Shown piece after piece: positions 19,760 through 31,309 of a stretch of 64,000 nucleotides of DNA (positions within the stretch are counted from its first letter, which is position 1; the number at the start of each line of letters is the position of its first letter). The notes under the pieces were generated by a model, which had not been told where the DNA came from, ran no database searches, and was given only the letters and a program-made list of their open reading frames with translations. The position numbers and the translations under genes were made by a program. Where the stretch lies: positions 1-64,000 of the forward strand of contig JAPLCU010000020.1 of NCBI GenBank assembly GCA_026392045.1, written 5' to 3'. This DNA comes from Armatimonadota bacterium (lineage in GTDB: Bacteria > Armatimonadota > UBA5829).

Positions 19760-22700
19760 TTAAAACTTAGTCAGAACAAAGGCAGCGCTCAAAACATCAG
19801 ATAGAATCTTAGTCACGCCTCCTACCTTTTCCAACTTATTGGTAATGTCCATTAGTCCTACGGTAGGAACAACGATTATGTCACCAGGCAAAATCATTTT
19901 TGCGGCTCTCATAGATAATGCATCACCATTTGTGCGCACCACTACTACATTCCTCCGGGAAGCTTCCTGGGAGAAACCGCCGGAACGTTCTATATAATAA
20001 TTGATATTATTTCCCGTTCCCGCTGCAAATGAATGCGGGTGCAGAACAGCCCCTATGACTGTCACGACATTTGTGACCTTCGGCACATATACTCTGTCGC
20101 CATCCCGCAAATTGATGTTGTCCGCCGACTTATTATCCTTGAGGGCCTGACCGAGATTCACGGAGATCCTGGCAATCCCTTCTTTGGATATCGGCATATC
20201 ATCTCGCGACTGCAGCGTGTAATCAGTTGCATAGGATGGCGTGTAATCAAGCTTGCCAGGTATTATCGGTTTCCCGTTATTATCGACCTGCAACCTGGAT
20301 CCCATTGCAGTTATTACATCCGGTTTTTCCACAGATGAATCTAACGCAGTCGAAATCACCACCTTGTCATTAGCATTATTCTTGGTGTCGGAAACCCTGC
20401 TTTCAGAGGTGTCACTGGATGTGTCCTGGATTTTGCTCGGAATCTGATCCATAGTAGTTTCCGTCGGTTTGGCAAGATCATCGCGCGTGTTTGTAACATT
20501 TTCAACCAACTGCGGCGGCAATGTAACGCCGGATTTAGCCAACTGCATCAGGAACTGCTTATCCGCAAACAATCTGGTCTTTCGGAAGATAGCGTCAGAA
20601 TCCTGGATCTGCTGCGGGTTCTCCACACCGCTTTTTCTTCTTAAGAACATCAAACCGTTCAGGTCGGCCGATTCCGTAAGCCCACCAGCACGATTTATCA
20701 CATCCGCCAGCTTTTCGGAGGGATTGGTAAGAACATAAGGGCCGGGATTGACCACTTCGCCTGTGAGGTATATCACCGATGGCGATCTCAAGCATACGTT
20801 GAGCGCCGGCACGGTGACCACATCTCTATCATTTAGCAAAACGTCAGCATCCTTGTTGATCACGCCATTACCCAACGGTATCTTTGTGATTTTACTGACT
20901 GATGAATTGCCGCCGTATGCAAGCTCCAATGTGGAAGCCGCCTCGGGCAATAGTCCGCCGGCAGCAAAAAGAAGATCGCTGACTTTCATTCCTTCAGACC
21001 GAATATAAGTGCCGGGCCTTTGAACAGCGCCTTCAATCTGCACCCTCTCATCGCGCCAAACTACTTCGTCATGAGTATAAACCATCAGACGGTCGCGATC
21101 TGATAGGATAATATTTGCCTCCGGATCACCATTGAGCGCGGCCTGCAGATTAACTCTGATGAGGCTGGGGTTCTCGCGGATGTCCAGCCTCATAAGATCG
21201 ATTCTCTCAAGATGGGCCGAGGGCAATACGCCGCCGGCTGCCGCAATCGCGTCACTAACTTTCATTCCGCTGCTTCTCTTGTATGTGCCAGGACGAGCAA
21301 CTGCGCCGGATATTGTCACCAGCTTCGGACGGAAGACCACCTGGTCCGGTTCATATATGAAAATGTTGTCCATATTTTGCAGGACGATATTGTCTTTGCC
21401 ATCATTTTTCAGGGCCTTGTCGAGATTGATGGAGATGATGCTAGCGCCATTCATCGAGTCATTTCTGATGATGTCTGCACGACCGCCATAGATCTCTTTA
21501 TCAACCACAAACCCTTGCGCCATCTTGACCAGGTCTGCCAGGCGCATATTCTCCTGGAAGCCATAAAGGCCAGGAGCTTTAACAGGGCCGCTGATGCTAA
21601 CCTGGCTCGTTTTGTCCGGCCGCACCAGACTAACCGTTATCTCGTCACCCGGCTGGATTGCAAAACCGATCTTGCCATCTGCAACGTTCAGAGTCTCGCT
21701 CAAGAGCACCTTATATTCGTTGTTGACCACTCGTTCAACCTGCACTGCCTGCAGAAAACCGCCTGATTTAGCTCCACCAGCCATTTTCAAAATGTTACCC
21801 AGCGTCACAGGGAATGTCGGTTCATAACGGCCAGGTCTTACTACTTCTCCGCTGACAACCACCGTCTGCCCAACAGACGGCACAAACACAAGATCGCCAT
21901 CCTTCAACGGCAAATCCTGCTTCTTGTTGCCATTGAGGAAGAAATCATAGAGATCAATGGTGCGTTTTGGCCCATTGTCGCTAACAAGGCTCACTCGGCG
22001 GAAGCTGGCGGAATTGATGGGGCCGCCCGCTGCATATAATGCGTTCAAAACAGTGGAAATGCCGCTGAGGGTGTATGTTCCGGGGTGAGATACTTCACCG
22101 GACACCTGCACCCTGATGGCAGCCATAGCCGAAACACTGACTTGGACCCTAAGCTGCTTGAACTTGCTGTTTAATTTTTGGGTGAGGATTTTCCCAAGCT
22201 GCGATGCCGTCTTACCGGTGGCAGCGGTCTTTCCAATCCCAGACAATGCGATGCACCCGGTGTCATCCACCGCTAGAATATATTCGTCCTTAGCTCCAAG
22301 TTGGCTGAAAATACTCACGCTCAGTTTGTCCCCGATGCGAATGCAGTAGTTTTCCGGAACAGGCCTCTTGTCCTGGGCTTCAGCAGATGTAGCGCCCTCG
22401 AAAAAGCTCATTCCAAATACTTTGCTGCCGCTGTCCCAACGCTGCTCGATCATTGAGAACAACACTTTGATTGCGAAGATCCAATCCGACAATTCAGACC
22501 ACTGTTCTTGCGCTAAAGGTGAAAGACCGGTTGGGCTTATCTTTTGCAGATTGGTGTCGGCGAGGTCCAGGTCGCGTTTGAGCTGAAGCATATCCTGCGC
22601 GCTTGGTGCGGTTACCAACTTGCGCAGCTCGTTGATCCGTTTTTCGATGTGCGTCACCGAAGATTTAACGTTGAAAAGGCTCTTTTGAAAATCCCCTTCA

Positions 22701-22924
22701 ACTTTCATCTGCTGTTCAGCCAATGTGGGTTCTGGCATAGCCCCATTATTTGTATTCAAATCCTCAGCGTTGGCAACGTCGCTAGCATTTGTTTTCAAAG
22801 CCCCGCTCAACGGATTTGCACTGGTGGGATTTCCATTTGGGATGAGGCCTGGCCCGGCAGCCGAAACCGATATCGCACAGATAATCAGAACAATAAATGG
22901 GATAGTAGTTTTAATGAGTCTCAT
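19760..22924 (-). CDS. Polysaccharide export protein with multiple SLBB domains
   Basis: ENYCIRIGDKLSVSIFSQLG plus repeated 'ISGAVxxPGTYxxxxGMKVSDxIxAAGG' units. Confidence 0.87.
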   Translation of the reverse strand: MRLIKTTIPFIVLIICAISVSAAGPGLIPNGNPTSANPLSGALKTNASDVANAEDLNTNNGAMPEPTLAEQQMKVEGDFQKSLFNVKSSVTHIEKRINELRKLVTAPSAQDMLQLKRDLDLADTNLQKISPTGLSPLAQEQWSELSDWIFAIKVLFSMIEQRWDSGSKVFGMSFFEGATSAEAQDKRPVPENYCIRIGDKLSVSIFSQLGAKDEYILAVDDTGCIALSGIGKTAATGKTASQLGKILTQKLNSKFKQLRVQVSVSAMAAIRVQVSGEVSHPGTYTLSGISTVLNALYAAGGPINSASFRRVSLVSDNGPKRTIDLYDFFLNGNKKQDLPLKDGDLVFVPSVGQTVVVSGEVVRPGRYEPTFPVTLGNILKMAGGAKSGGFLQAVQVERVVNNEYKVLLSETLNVADGKIGFAIQPGDEITVSLVRPDKTSQVSISGPVKAPGLYGFQENMRLADLVKMAQGFVVDKEIYGGRADIIRNDSMNGASIISINLDKALKNDGKDNIVLQNMDNIFIYEPDQVVFRPKLVTISGAVARPGTYKRSSGMKVSDAIAAAGGVLPSAHLERIDLMRLDIRENPSLIRVNLQAALNGDPEANIILSDRDRLMVYTHDEVVWRDERVQIEGAVQRPGTYIRSEGMKVSDLLFAAGGLLPEAASTLELAYGGNSSVSKITKIPLGNGVINKDADVLLNDRDVVTVPALNVCLRSPSVIYLTGEVVNPGPYVLTNPSEKLADVINRAGGLTESADLNGLMFLRRKSGVENPQQIQDSDAIFRKTRLFADKQFLMQLAKSGVTLPPQLVENVTNTRDDLAKPTETTMDQIPSKIQDTSSDTSESRVSDTKNNANDKVVISTALDSSVEKPDVITAMGSRLQVDNNGKPIIPGKLDYTPSYATDYTLQSRDDMPISKEGIARISVNLGQALKDNKSADNINLRDGDRVYVPKVTNVVTVIGAVLHPHSFAAGTGNNINYYIERSGGFSQEASRRNVVVVRTNGDALSMRAAKMILPGDIIVVPTVGLMDITNKLEKVGGVTKILSDVLSAAFVLTKF

Positions 22925-23424
22925 GATATTAACACCAATTCTTAAGAAGTTTTTTCCGCCTGGCTAATCTCTCAATCGGCAAAACTTAGCGATTCGAGCA
23001 AACAAAGACAAGACAAGCTATGGCTGATTATACGAATGGTCTAGTTAATTGTCAAGCGGTAAGTTCACTCTCGTGTCAAGACCAGGGGCAGAGGCGGTTG
23101 CGTTAGGGCAATTTTTACCGCTGTTGCTTAGTATTATTCTGCACAAAAAAAGCAGCATCGAGAAATACTAGGCTGCGAGGTGACAACTATCGATCTTTGG
23201 CTGTATAAACTAAAGTCTATCATGCTTTCAGCAAAGCATGGCCAGGCGTTTTGTGCTCAGATAGGGTTTTTGCGACCCACAGCCGCTTTCTCCTTATTAG
23301 ATTTACCGGTATTTTTACCGGGTAAGCTTGCTGGGGTTATAACGTCTTAAGTTGTTATGCGGCCTGTGCGGGTTGTGATATACTACCATCACTAATTCAA
23401 TGCCTGGTCGGCGGGAGGTTTGCT

Positions 23425-25233
23425 ATGCGTTCACTTACATATTTTGCGGCGGCGATGATACTGCTTTGCTCTATTTCGGCGCAAGCAAGAGAGGTCAGCC
23501 TGGATCGAATTCTTGGAGAACATAGAATTACCGTGGTCACCACAGAAAAACCTGAGTCCATCTATAGAAACCTTTTGGATATGGGTGTGAGAAACCCTGT
23601 CACAACCACTACCACAGAGCTTATGATAAACAAGAGGAATTTGAAGGACAAAGATAGCCTGCTTTTTATTATGGATAGAAAGAAAGCGAGGCGGATGATT
23701 GATTTGGAAGAGAATTTGCTGCCGTGCCGTACGGCAGCGATCGACCCAAACGAAGTCATCCTCTTCGCCGCCAAAGCCTTGGGCAGAAACGGTTGGGATA
23801 TCTTAATCAGCGCGCCCAATGAGAAATGGCTTAAATGGGAACTGGAACGCCTCTCAAAATCCAACCTGAGCATGCTTGCGTTGCAGGAACGAGGGACGAT
23901 TCTGGAAAGGTTCAGAGTCAAGCGGCTCTGCGTGATATCCAATGAAGAAAAGCAGGTTGCCGCCGATTGGGTCGCCCCTCAGAATCAGCCGGGGCGTGAT
24001 GCCATCGATTGGGACTTTTACCCTATTGATCAATGGAATGGCGCAGCGGATGGCGGAACCGACCTGATGTTTATTATCAATAGCGAGACTCTGACCGCTA
24101 AGGAAAAGAAATCAATGCTTGTGTATCTGCCAACAACCACACAGGAGTGGCTGGCCGACAGCGCAAGTAAGCAAGAAAACTCGGCAGGCAAACAGACAAC
24201 AACCAGCGCCGAAAATGCAACAAGCAATGTTTTCGCAGTGGCCGCCCCAAGCGCGCGGCATTTGCGGCTGGCTTTGAGCAAATACGCGGCATTGGAGTAT
24301 ATCCCGGAAGCGCTCGAACGCACGACACTAACTGACCTTAGAGGATATGGCAAGATGGTTGTGATCGCCCGAAGCGCCCTGCGGAATAACGATTCCGAGA
24401 ATAAGATTCTGGATGATCTTGCAGGCAGCCTTACCAGCGTGATGTCTTCAAGAACAGGTTTCAAGTGCATCAGCCGTCAGGATCTCAAGGAACTCGCTTT
24501 GGAAACATATCTCAACAATTTGCCCAACGAAAACAGCTCGGCCGACCTTCGCGGGAAGCTGGAAAATGCGACTGCTGTTGCGGTTATCGACTTGGCAGAT
24601 GTGAATGCTCAAACAAGCTATACGGCCAATGCTCCGCAATGCAAAACTGCAGTCCTGCCGGCTTTTAGCGAGTCGAAACCAAGCCCGCCGCATGAGCCGA
24701 ACCCAGATGATAAGCCGCTGTTTTGCGCTCATACCTATGACGAGGTCAACGGCAGCCGCGCGAACGATCCGCATTATATCCGAGATCATAACGAATATCA
24801 TAATGAAAAATTGCCCAATTATCATAGAGAATTGCGGCGCTGGGAGGAACGTTCTCAGGACTACGAGCGAACGCGACGCGATCATGACATGGAATGGATC
24901 GTCTCAATCACTAAGACCCAGCAAGCAAAAGTGACCGGTAACTTGCGAATATATGATCTGTCCAGCGGCGAGGTGGAGCAGGTGGGCAAAGTAGTGTTTT
25001 CCTGCCCGGTCACCGGCAGCGGCGCCAAAGACAGCCTCGATCAGGAGGACAGAGTGGTCGTGCGCGGCGAAGAAAACCGACCGCAAAGCCTCATTCCGCC
25101 AGACTCCACCAAAAGCGTGTCGGATCAGGTAGTGATCAACGATGCGCTGCGGGAAGCATGCACCGCTGCAGTTAATGAGCTTATGAAAAATGCGCTGCTG
25201 CCGATAGATATTGTTTCAAATGCTGTGAACTAG
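23425..25233 (+). CDS. Hypothetical secreted protein
   Basis: Long ORF with signal peptide; family not recognised. Confidence 0.75.
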   Translation: MRSLTYFAAAMILLCSISAQAREVSLDRILGEHRITVVTTEKPESIYRNLLDMGVRNPVTTTTTELMINKRNLKDKDSLLFIMDRKKARRMIDLEENLLPCRTAAIDPNEVILFAAKALGRNGWDILISAPNEKWLKWELERLSKSNLSMLALQERGTILERFRVKRLCVISNEEKQVAADWVAPQNQPGRDAIDWDFYPIDQWNGAADGGTDLMFIINSETLTAKEKKSMLVYLPTTTQEWLADSASKQENSAGKQTTTSAENATSNVFAVAAPSARHLRLALSKYAALEYIPEALERTTLTDLRGYGKMVVIARSALRNNDSENKILDDLAGSLTSVMSSRTGFKCISRQDLKELALETYLNNLPNENSSADLRGKLENATAVAVIDLADVNAQTSYTANAPQCKTAVLPAFSESKPSPPHEPNPDDKPLFCAHTYDEVNGSRANDPHYIRDHNEYHNEKLPNYHRELRRWEERSQDYERTRRDHDMEWIVSITKTQQAKVTGNLRIYDLSSGEVEQVGKVVFSCPVTGSGAKDSLDQEDRVVVRGEENRPQSLIPPDSTKSVSDQVVINDALREACTAAVNELMKNALLPIDIVSNAVN

Positions 25234-25384
25234 AAAATCATGCCGCGTGCGGCGATAGCGAGAACCTGAGTATAAGATCACATTCTGATTATTCATGTGT
25301 TTGTCCTGAAGCTGCTCTAATATCTTCCTTGCCCCAGTCCAATAGTATGAGTTATAATATATCTGGTCAAATGGAGGGCAGATA

Positions 25385-26626
25385 GTGCGCGCTGAAATAG
25401 TCTCGGTTGGGACAGAATTGCTTCTTGGGCAGATTGTAGATACAGATGCTGCGTATTTGTCTAAATTGCTTCCCGATCTGGGGATCGATATGCACTATCG
25501 TGTTACCGTTGGGGATAATACCGGTCGGTTGGCGGATGCTATTCGGCAGGCGCTGGGGCGGGCTGATATTGTTTTTACTATCGGGGGGCTTGGGCCTACT
25601 CAGGACGATTTGACCAAGGAAACCGTCGCGCAGGTTGTTGGCGATGAGATGGTGCTTCATGAAGAAGCTGCCGAGCATTTGAGATCGTTTTTTGCCTCAC
25701 GGGGCATGGATATGCCGGAATCTAACCTTAAGCAGGCTATGATTCCTGTGAGGGGACGGGTATTGGAAAACCCGCTGGGGACAGCTCCCGGCGCGGCGTT
25801 TGAAACCGAGGACGGCAAGGTGGTAATTGTTTTGCCGGGGCCGCCGCGAGAGCTCGTTCCGATGGTCAAAGAACGCGTGATTCCTTACCTAAAAGAGCGT
25901 ATTGGAGAAAATACTTGCATTATTCGCTCCAGAATGCTGAAAATAGCAGGTATTGGCGAATCCAGTGTTGAAGATAAAGTTAAGCGCCTGTTAAGCAGCG
26001 CCAATCCCACGGTGGCTCCTTATGCCAGTTTGGGAGAGGTTCATCTGAGAATTACAGCTAAAGCCGATAGCGCGGCTGAAGCGGATATGCTCATTGATGA
26101 GATGGATCGAAAGGTGGTTGGGGCGCTTGGGGAGAAAGTCGTTTTCGGAAGAAACGATGATACCCTTGAGAGTGTGGTTGTAAAATCACTTGTAGCACGT
26201 GGGCTGACGCTTGCGATAGCGGAAAGCTGCACGGGCGGGCTTATAGCCAATCGAATTACGGATGTGCCGGGTTGCTCGGAGACGTTCCTTGCTGGAGTCG
26301 TTAGTTATAGCAATAATGCTAAAGCGAGGCTCTTGGAAGTTTGCGAGCAGTTAATCTCTGAACATGGCGCGGTAAGCGTTGAGGTTGCCGCAGCTATGGC
26401 CGAAGGTGCCAGAAGGGCTTCTGGAGCCGATATTGGCGTTTCCACAACAGGAATCGCCGGGCCGGGGGGCGAAACGCCCACGAAACCGGTGGGGCTCGTA
26501 TATATTGCCCTGAGTAATGATGAGGGAACTGTTACTGAGAAGTTTCAGTTTGCCGGCACTCGGATGGACATTAAACAGAGGGCATCGCAGGCTGCGCTGG
26601 ATATGCTCAGGATGCACCTGCTCTAA
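25385..26626 (+). CDS. cinA: CinA competence/damage-inducible protein
   Basis: RAEIVSVGTELLLGQI, FTIGGLGPTQDD, AESCTGGLIANRIT. Confidence 0.95.
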   Translation: MRAEIVSVGTELLLGQIVDTDAAYLSKLLPDLGIDMHYRVTVGDNTGRLADAIRQALGRADIVFTIGGLGPTQDDLTKETVAQVVGDEMVLHEEAAEHLRSFFASRGMDMPESNLKQAMIPVRGRVLENPLGTAPGAAFETEDGKVVIVLPGPPRELVPMVKERVIPYLKERIGENTCIIRSRMLKIAGIGESSVEDKVKRLLSSANPTVAPYASLGEVHLRITAKADSAAEADMLIDEMDRKVVGALGEKVVFGRNDDTLESVVVKSLVARGLTLAIAESCTGGLIANRITDVPGCSETFLAGVVSYSNNAKARLLEVCEQLISEHGAVSVEVAAAMAEGARRASGADIGVSTTGIAGPGGETPTKPVGLVYIALSNDEGTVTEKFQFAGTRMDIKQRASQAALDMLRMHLL

Positions 26627-27246
26627 TGCTTTTCGCTGCGCGGAAATTGCGCGGCTTTGATACTCCGACACAAAATACCATGATGGTTATCCGCACATTC
26701 GTAGCAATCTTGATTGCTCCGGACCTTAAAGCGAAAATCGCTGAGGTTCAGGATCAGGTCAAGATGCTCGCCCCGGACGTGAAATGGGTTGCGCCCGAGT
26801 GTTTTCACGTCACTCTCAAATTTCTTGGTGATATCCGCGAGGACGCCCTTACACAGATATTTTCGGCTGTGAATGAGGCGGCTGCGCAGCTTGAGCCGTT
26901 CGACATCTCGTTTTCGGGGCTTGGGGCGTTCCCCAACCCGTCGCGAGCCAGAGTAATTTGGGTCAGTATAGACGAAGGCAAAGAGCAGATGCGCAAGCTC
27001 GCTGAGGCGGTGGATGCCGCTCTCGCAAAGGTGGGTTATGCAAAGGAAGAAAAAGCTTTCAAGGCGCATGTTACCATTGGAAGAGTTAAAGATAACAAGG
27101 GCCTGGGTGGATTTGCCCGTGGGATAGATAAAATAGATGCGAAGGATTTTGGCAGGATGCGGGTCACAGGCATCGCGGTGATGCAGAGCGAACTTCAGAA
27201 AACAGGCCCGGTTTATTCGCAGATGAGCGAAAGTAAATTATTCTAA
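26626..27246 (+). CDS. thpR: RNA 2',3'-cyclic phosphodiesterase (LigT/ThpR)
   Basis: HVTLKFLGD and [10 protein letters not shown] HxT motifs; start may be the internal ATG near 26680. Confidence 0.92.
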   Translation: MLFAARKLRGFDTPTQNTMMVIRTFVAILIAPDLKAKIAEVQDQVKMLAPDVKWVAPECFHVTLKFLGDIREDALTQIFSAVNEAAAQLEPFDISFSGLGAFPNPSRARVIWVSIDEGKEQMRKLAEAVDAALAKVGYAKEEKAFKAHVTIGRVKDNKGLGGFARGIDKIDAKDFGRMRVTGIAVMQSELQKTGPVYSQMSESKLF

Positions 27247-27277
27247 GCAAACTACAGAGACTAGGAAGGAATTTCTT

Positions 27278-28300
27278 ATGGACAAGGAAAAAGCGCTGGA
27301 AATGGCGTTGGCGCAGATTGAAAAGCAGTTTGGACGCGGATCGGTTATTCGTTTAGGTGAGAAGCCGCGGGCTGATGTTGCAGTTATCTCCACTGGTTCC
27401 ATCGCGCTGGATATCGCGCTGGGAGTCGGAGGGGTTCCGCGCGGAAGAATCACTGAGATTTACGGTCAGGAATCTTCCGGTAAGACCACGCTGGCCTATC
27501 ATATTGTTGCTGAGGCTCAAAAGGCTGGCGGCATAGCTGCATTTGTGGATGCTGAGCACTCGGTTGATGCCGCTTACGCGGCTGCTTTAGGCGTTGACGT
27601 GGACGCTCTGCTTGTTTCACAGCCTAATACGGGTGAAGAGGCTTTGGAAATAATGGATGCTCTCATACGAAGCGGCGCTGTGGATGTGGTTGTGCTGGAC
27701 TCGGTGGCGGCGCTTGTGCCAAAGGCCGAGATCGAGGGTGACATGGGCGACTCGCACATGGGCTTGCAGGCCAGACTTATGAGCCAGGCTATGCGTAAGA
27801 TCGGTGGGTCGGTTTCCAAATCCAACACTGCAGCGGTTTTTATAAATCAGATTCGTGAGAAGATTGGGGTTATGTTCGGCAATCCCGAGACCACCCCAGG
27901 CGGGCGGGCGCTAAAGTTCTGGGCGAGCCAGCGTTTGGAAGTAAGACGGATCGAAACCCTCAAGCAGGGCAGTGAGGCCGTCGGAAACCGCGTGAAAGTA
28001 AAAGTTGCAAAGAATAAGGTGGCTCCGCCTTTCAAGGCAGCCGAGTTCGATATTATGTTTGGCAAGGGAATCTCCAGAAGCGGCGGCGTGCTTGATATCG
28101 CTGCCGATCTCGGTTTTGTGACCAAAACCGGCACGTGGTTTACTTATGGTGAGAACAGGCTTGGGCAGGGTAGAGAAAACGCCAAGGAGTTCCTTGAAAG
28201 CAATCCTCACCTGATGGACGAGCTGGAGGCTAAGATCAGAGCTGGCGCGGAACCCAAGAAAGCGGAAGATAATAAAGCCGCCGTTGCTGCGTCTAAGTAG
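27278..28300 (+). CDS. recA: Recombinase RecA
   Basis: [53 protein letters not shown]. Confidence 0.98.
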   Translation: MDKEKALEMALAQIEKQFGRGSVIRLGEKPRADVAVISTGSIALDIALGVGGVPRGRITEIYGQESSGKTTLAYHIVAEAQKAGGIAAFVDAEHSVDAAYAAALGVDVDALLVSQPNTGEEALEIMDALIRSGAVDVVVLDSVAALVPKAEIEGDMGDSHMGLQARLMSQAMRKIGGSVSKSNTAAVFINQIREKIGVMFGNPETTPGGRALKFWASQRLEVRRIETLKQGSEAVGNRVKVKVAKNKVAPPFKAAEFDIMFGKGISRSGGVLDIAADLGFVTKTGTWFTYGENRLGQGRENAKEFLESNPHLMDELEAKIRAGAEPKKAEDNKAAVAASK

Positions 28301-28350
28301 CATTTACCTTATCACTTAGAACTTAATACTTATAACTTATAACTATTAGA

Positions 28351-28989
28351 ATGAGCAGAATTACGGCCATAGAGCCTCAAAAAAGACGCGGCAACAGGCG
28401 CTCCATATTTGTGGACGGTGAGTTTGCCGTTGGCGCGCATGAGGAAATTGTGGTCGCATTGGGACTTGCTGTTGGGCAGTCTTTCGATTCCGATAGACTT
28501 GGCGAGCTCGTAAGGGCTGAAACAGTGAGAAAGGCGCGAGAAAGCGCTATCAGACTGATTTCTTACAGAGACAGGACGAAATCTGAGGTAAGAAAGCGGC
28601 TAATCGGGAGCGATTATCCCGAAGATGTCGTAGATGAAGTGGAAGAGCAACTGGTTAAGGCGGGGCTTCTTGATGATGAGAAGTTCAGTCGGAACTGGGT
28701 GAAGGCAAGGTCTGCAGCAAAGCCCATGGGCAAAACAAGGCTTATGTGGGAGCTGAGATCAAAGGGAGTGGAGCCTCCAGCGGTGGAGGAAGCGCTCGAA
28801 GGACTCGATAAGGATACCGAGTATCAATTAGCCCTTGAAACGGGACGCAAAAAGATACAAAAATCGGGCATTGTCGATCCTGCAGTGAAAAACAGGCTGA
28901 GTTCTTTCCTTGCGAGGAGAGGGTTCGGTTGGGACGTAATCGCCAAGGTGATTGGCGAGCTTGTAAATGAAAAAGAAAACGAAAATTAG
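28351..28989 (+). CDS. recX: Regulatory protein RecX
   Basis: Three-helix repeats; RLISYRDRTKSEVRKRL; directly downstream of recA. Confidence 0.9.
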   Translation: MSRITAIEPQKRRGNRRSIFVDGEFAVGAHEEIVVALGLAVGQSFDSDRLGELVRAETVRKARESAIRLISYRDRTKSEVRKRLIGSDYPEDVVDEVEEQLVKAGLLDDEKFSRNWVKARSAAKPMGKTRLMWELRSKGVEPPAVEEALEGLDKDTEYQLALETGRKKIQKSGIVDPAVKNRLSSFLARRGFGWDVIAKVIGELVNEKENEN

Positions 28990-29048
28990 TCAATTAGGAA
29001 GCATCGCTCTGCCTCACATCCTAATACGACTCAGGAGGTGAGGGCTTT

Positions 29049-30593
29049 ATGACAAACTTGATAGGTTGCATAGTCGCGGGGCTTGTTCTCGCGGCAGTGG
29101 TTATTGGAATAGCCTTTAGTCGGTTTATCCAACCCAATCAAAACAAGATAAAATCCGCGAAAGCGGAGCTGGCATCACGAGAAGACGAACTCAAACGGGA
29201 GATTGAAGCTCGACGTAAAGAAGTTCTCCTGGAAGCAAAAGAAGAGGCGTTTAGAATACGCGCAGAAATTGATCAGGAAAACAAAGAAAAACGGGCTGAA
29301 ATCCAACAGGCAGAGCGAAGACTGACACAAAAAGAAGAAACCTTAGACAGAAGACTCGAGAATCTCGATCGAAAAGAAAGAACCATAACAGAGAAAGAAA
29401 GCGAAGCGCAGGCACACGTTGAAGAAGCGCAATCGCTGGTAATGAAGCAGAGAGGCGAGCTGGAGCGAATTGCCAGACTCTCTACTGAAGAAGCCAAAGA
29501 AGTTCTGCTGCGGCAGATCGATCGAGAGATGGAGCGGGAAATCGCCCGCATAATCAGGCGGGCTGAAGATCAGGCCAAGGAAGAGGCCGATCGGAAAGCA
29601 AGGGACATCATCACTCTTGCGATCCAGCGTTGTGCGGTCGATCAGGTTGCGGAGACCACTGTATCGGTGGTGCCGCTGCCGGGCGACGATATGAAGGGCC
29701 GAATTATCGGTCGAGAAGGCCGCAACATCAGGGCGTTCGAAACCATGACTGGTGTGGACCTCATTATTGATGACACACCGGAGGCGGTTGTTATCTCCGG
29801 CTTCGATCCCGTAAGAAGGGAAATCGCGAGGATGGCTCTGGCCAACCTGATTCTCGATGGCAGGATCCACCCGGGCCGCATCGAGGAGATGGTTCTCAAG
29901 GCTCAGACTGAGGTCGCGACCAAAATGAAGGAAGCTGCTGAGAGAGCAATCTTTGAGACCGGCGTCACCGGTTTGGACCCCGAAGTCATCAAGCTCCTGG
30001 GTCGGCTGAGATTCCGAACGAGCTATGGTCAGAACGTGCTGCAGCACAGCATAGAAGTTTCGCACCTTGCAGGCGCGATTGCTGCGGAGCTGCAGGTGAA
30101 TGTGCCTTTGGCCAAACGGGCAGGCTTGCTGCATGATATCGGTAAGGCTGTCGACTTTGATATCGAGGGTTCGCATGCCATCATTGGTATGGACCTTTTG
30201 AAGCGCTACCGTGAGCATTCTGATGTATGCCATGCGGCGGGCGCGCACCATAATGATATCGAGCCGCGCTCGGTTGAGGCGGTGTTGGTTCTTGCTTGTG
30301 ACGCTATTTCGGCTGCGAGGCCGGGAGCGCGCCGCGAGACGCTGGAAACCTATGTCAAGCGACTGCAGAAGCTGGAAACCATTGCGGATTCGTTCCCTGG
30401 GGTCGAAAAGACCTATGCTGTTCAGGCAGGACGCGAGATTCGCGTTATGGTCAAACCGACCGATATCGACGATGATGCCGCGATTAAGCTCGCTTACGAT
30501 ACCGCACGGAAGATCGAAGAAGAAATGGAATATCCGGGCCAGATCAAGGTCACAGTAATCCGAGAAACTCGAGCGGTAGACTACGCGAAGTAG
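29049..30593 (+). CDS. rny: Ribonuclease Y
   Basis: N-terminal TM and coiled coil, KH ([15 protein letters not shown]), HD ([10 protein letters not shown]). Confidence 0.97.
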   Translation: MTNLIGCIVAGLVLAAVVIGIAFSRFIQPNQNKIKSAKAELASREDELKREIEARRKEVLLEAKEEAFRIRAEIDQENKEKRAEIQQAERRLTQKEETLDRRLENLDRKERTITEKESEAQAHVEEAQSLVMKQRGELERIARLSTEEAKEVLLRQIDREMEREIARIIRRAEDQAKEEADRKARDIITLAIQRCAVDQVAETTVSVVPLPGDDMKGRIIGREGRNIRAFETMTGVDLIIDDTPEAVVISGFDPVRREIARMALANLILDGRIHPGRIEEMVLKAQTEVATKMKEAAERAIFETGVTGLDPEVIKLLGRLRFRTSYGQNVLQHSIEVSHLAGAIAAELQVNVPLAKRAGLLHDIGKAVDFDIEGSHAIIGMDLLKRYREHSDVCHAAGAHHNDIEPRSVEAVLVLACDAISAARPGARRETLETYVKRLQKLETIADSFPGVEKTYAVQAGREIRVMVKPTDIDDDAAIKLAYDTARKIEEEMEYPGQIKVTVIRETRAVDYAK

Positions 30594-30617
30594 CTTACAG
30601 TAACTATTAAACAGTAA

Positions 30618-30651
30618 ACAAGGTGGCTTGGTTTCTATCAGGCCACCTTGT
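30618..30651 (+). terminator. Intrinsic terminator-like hairpin after rny
   Basis: CAAGGTGGC...GCCACCTTG followed by a T-rich tract. Confidence 0.7.
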
Positions 30652-30687
30652 TGAGTTTGATTTTGATGCTTCGGTGGTAGATGCAAG

Positions 30688-31263
30688 GTGAAGATTAAGA
30701 GTTTCGTCATACGAACCATCCTGCTATTTCTATGGATAGGAATTGCAGTCGTCGGCTCAGTTATTTATGGCGCTCTAAATGACCAGGTCACAGTCACGAT
30801 TTCGCCTGAGTATTACAATGTATATAAACACCGTCAATTTGCGCCAGCGCTTGAATATCTTGGCCTGATAAACTCGCCGCTGCGTTTTCAAGCGTCAGTC
30901 ATTGGCGCGATAGCTACATGGTGGTATGGGCTATTTTTCGGCATAATGCTTGGTATCAGCAGTATGGTTGGGAGATACGATGCGTTACCAACCAGGCGCT
31001 ATGTTTATGCTTTAAGTCACGTGGCAGTGATTACTTTCTGCGTTTCTGTTGTATTTGGAGGAATAGCCTATTTGATAGAGCCTCTGATAAAGCCGGATGC
31101 CAATGACTGGGCGTTCTTGAGCGAGATTCATGATGTTCGCAGAGCGTTTTGTGTCGGGTGGTGGCACAATGGCGCATACATCGGGGCGTTTTCAGCGACA
31201 TTATGGGTATGCTTTTGGGCGCAGAAACAGCGGCGTAATTTTGCCGCTTCGCAACCGAAGTAA
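30688..31263 (+). CDS. Hypothetical membrane protein
   Basis: Multiple predicted TM segments; no family recognised. Confidence 0.7.
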   Translation: MKIKSFVIRTILLFLWIGIAVVGSVIYGALNDQVTVTISPEYYNVYKHRQFAPALEYLGLINSPLRFQASVIGAIATWWYGLFFGIMLGISSMVGRYDALPTRRYVYALSHVAVITFCVSVVFGGIAYLIEPLIKPDANDWAFLSEIHDVRRAFCVGWWHNGAYIGAFSATLWVCFWAQKQRRNFAASQPK

Positions 31264-31309
31264 CTAACTTTTGACCTTTTGACTTTCAGACCTTTTGGCA
31301 TAATAATAC

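Noticed and set aside
29343-30719. 458-aa antisense ORF opposite rny
   Set aside because: Fully overlaps the well-supported rny gene; no recognisable domains; typical shadow ORF.
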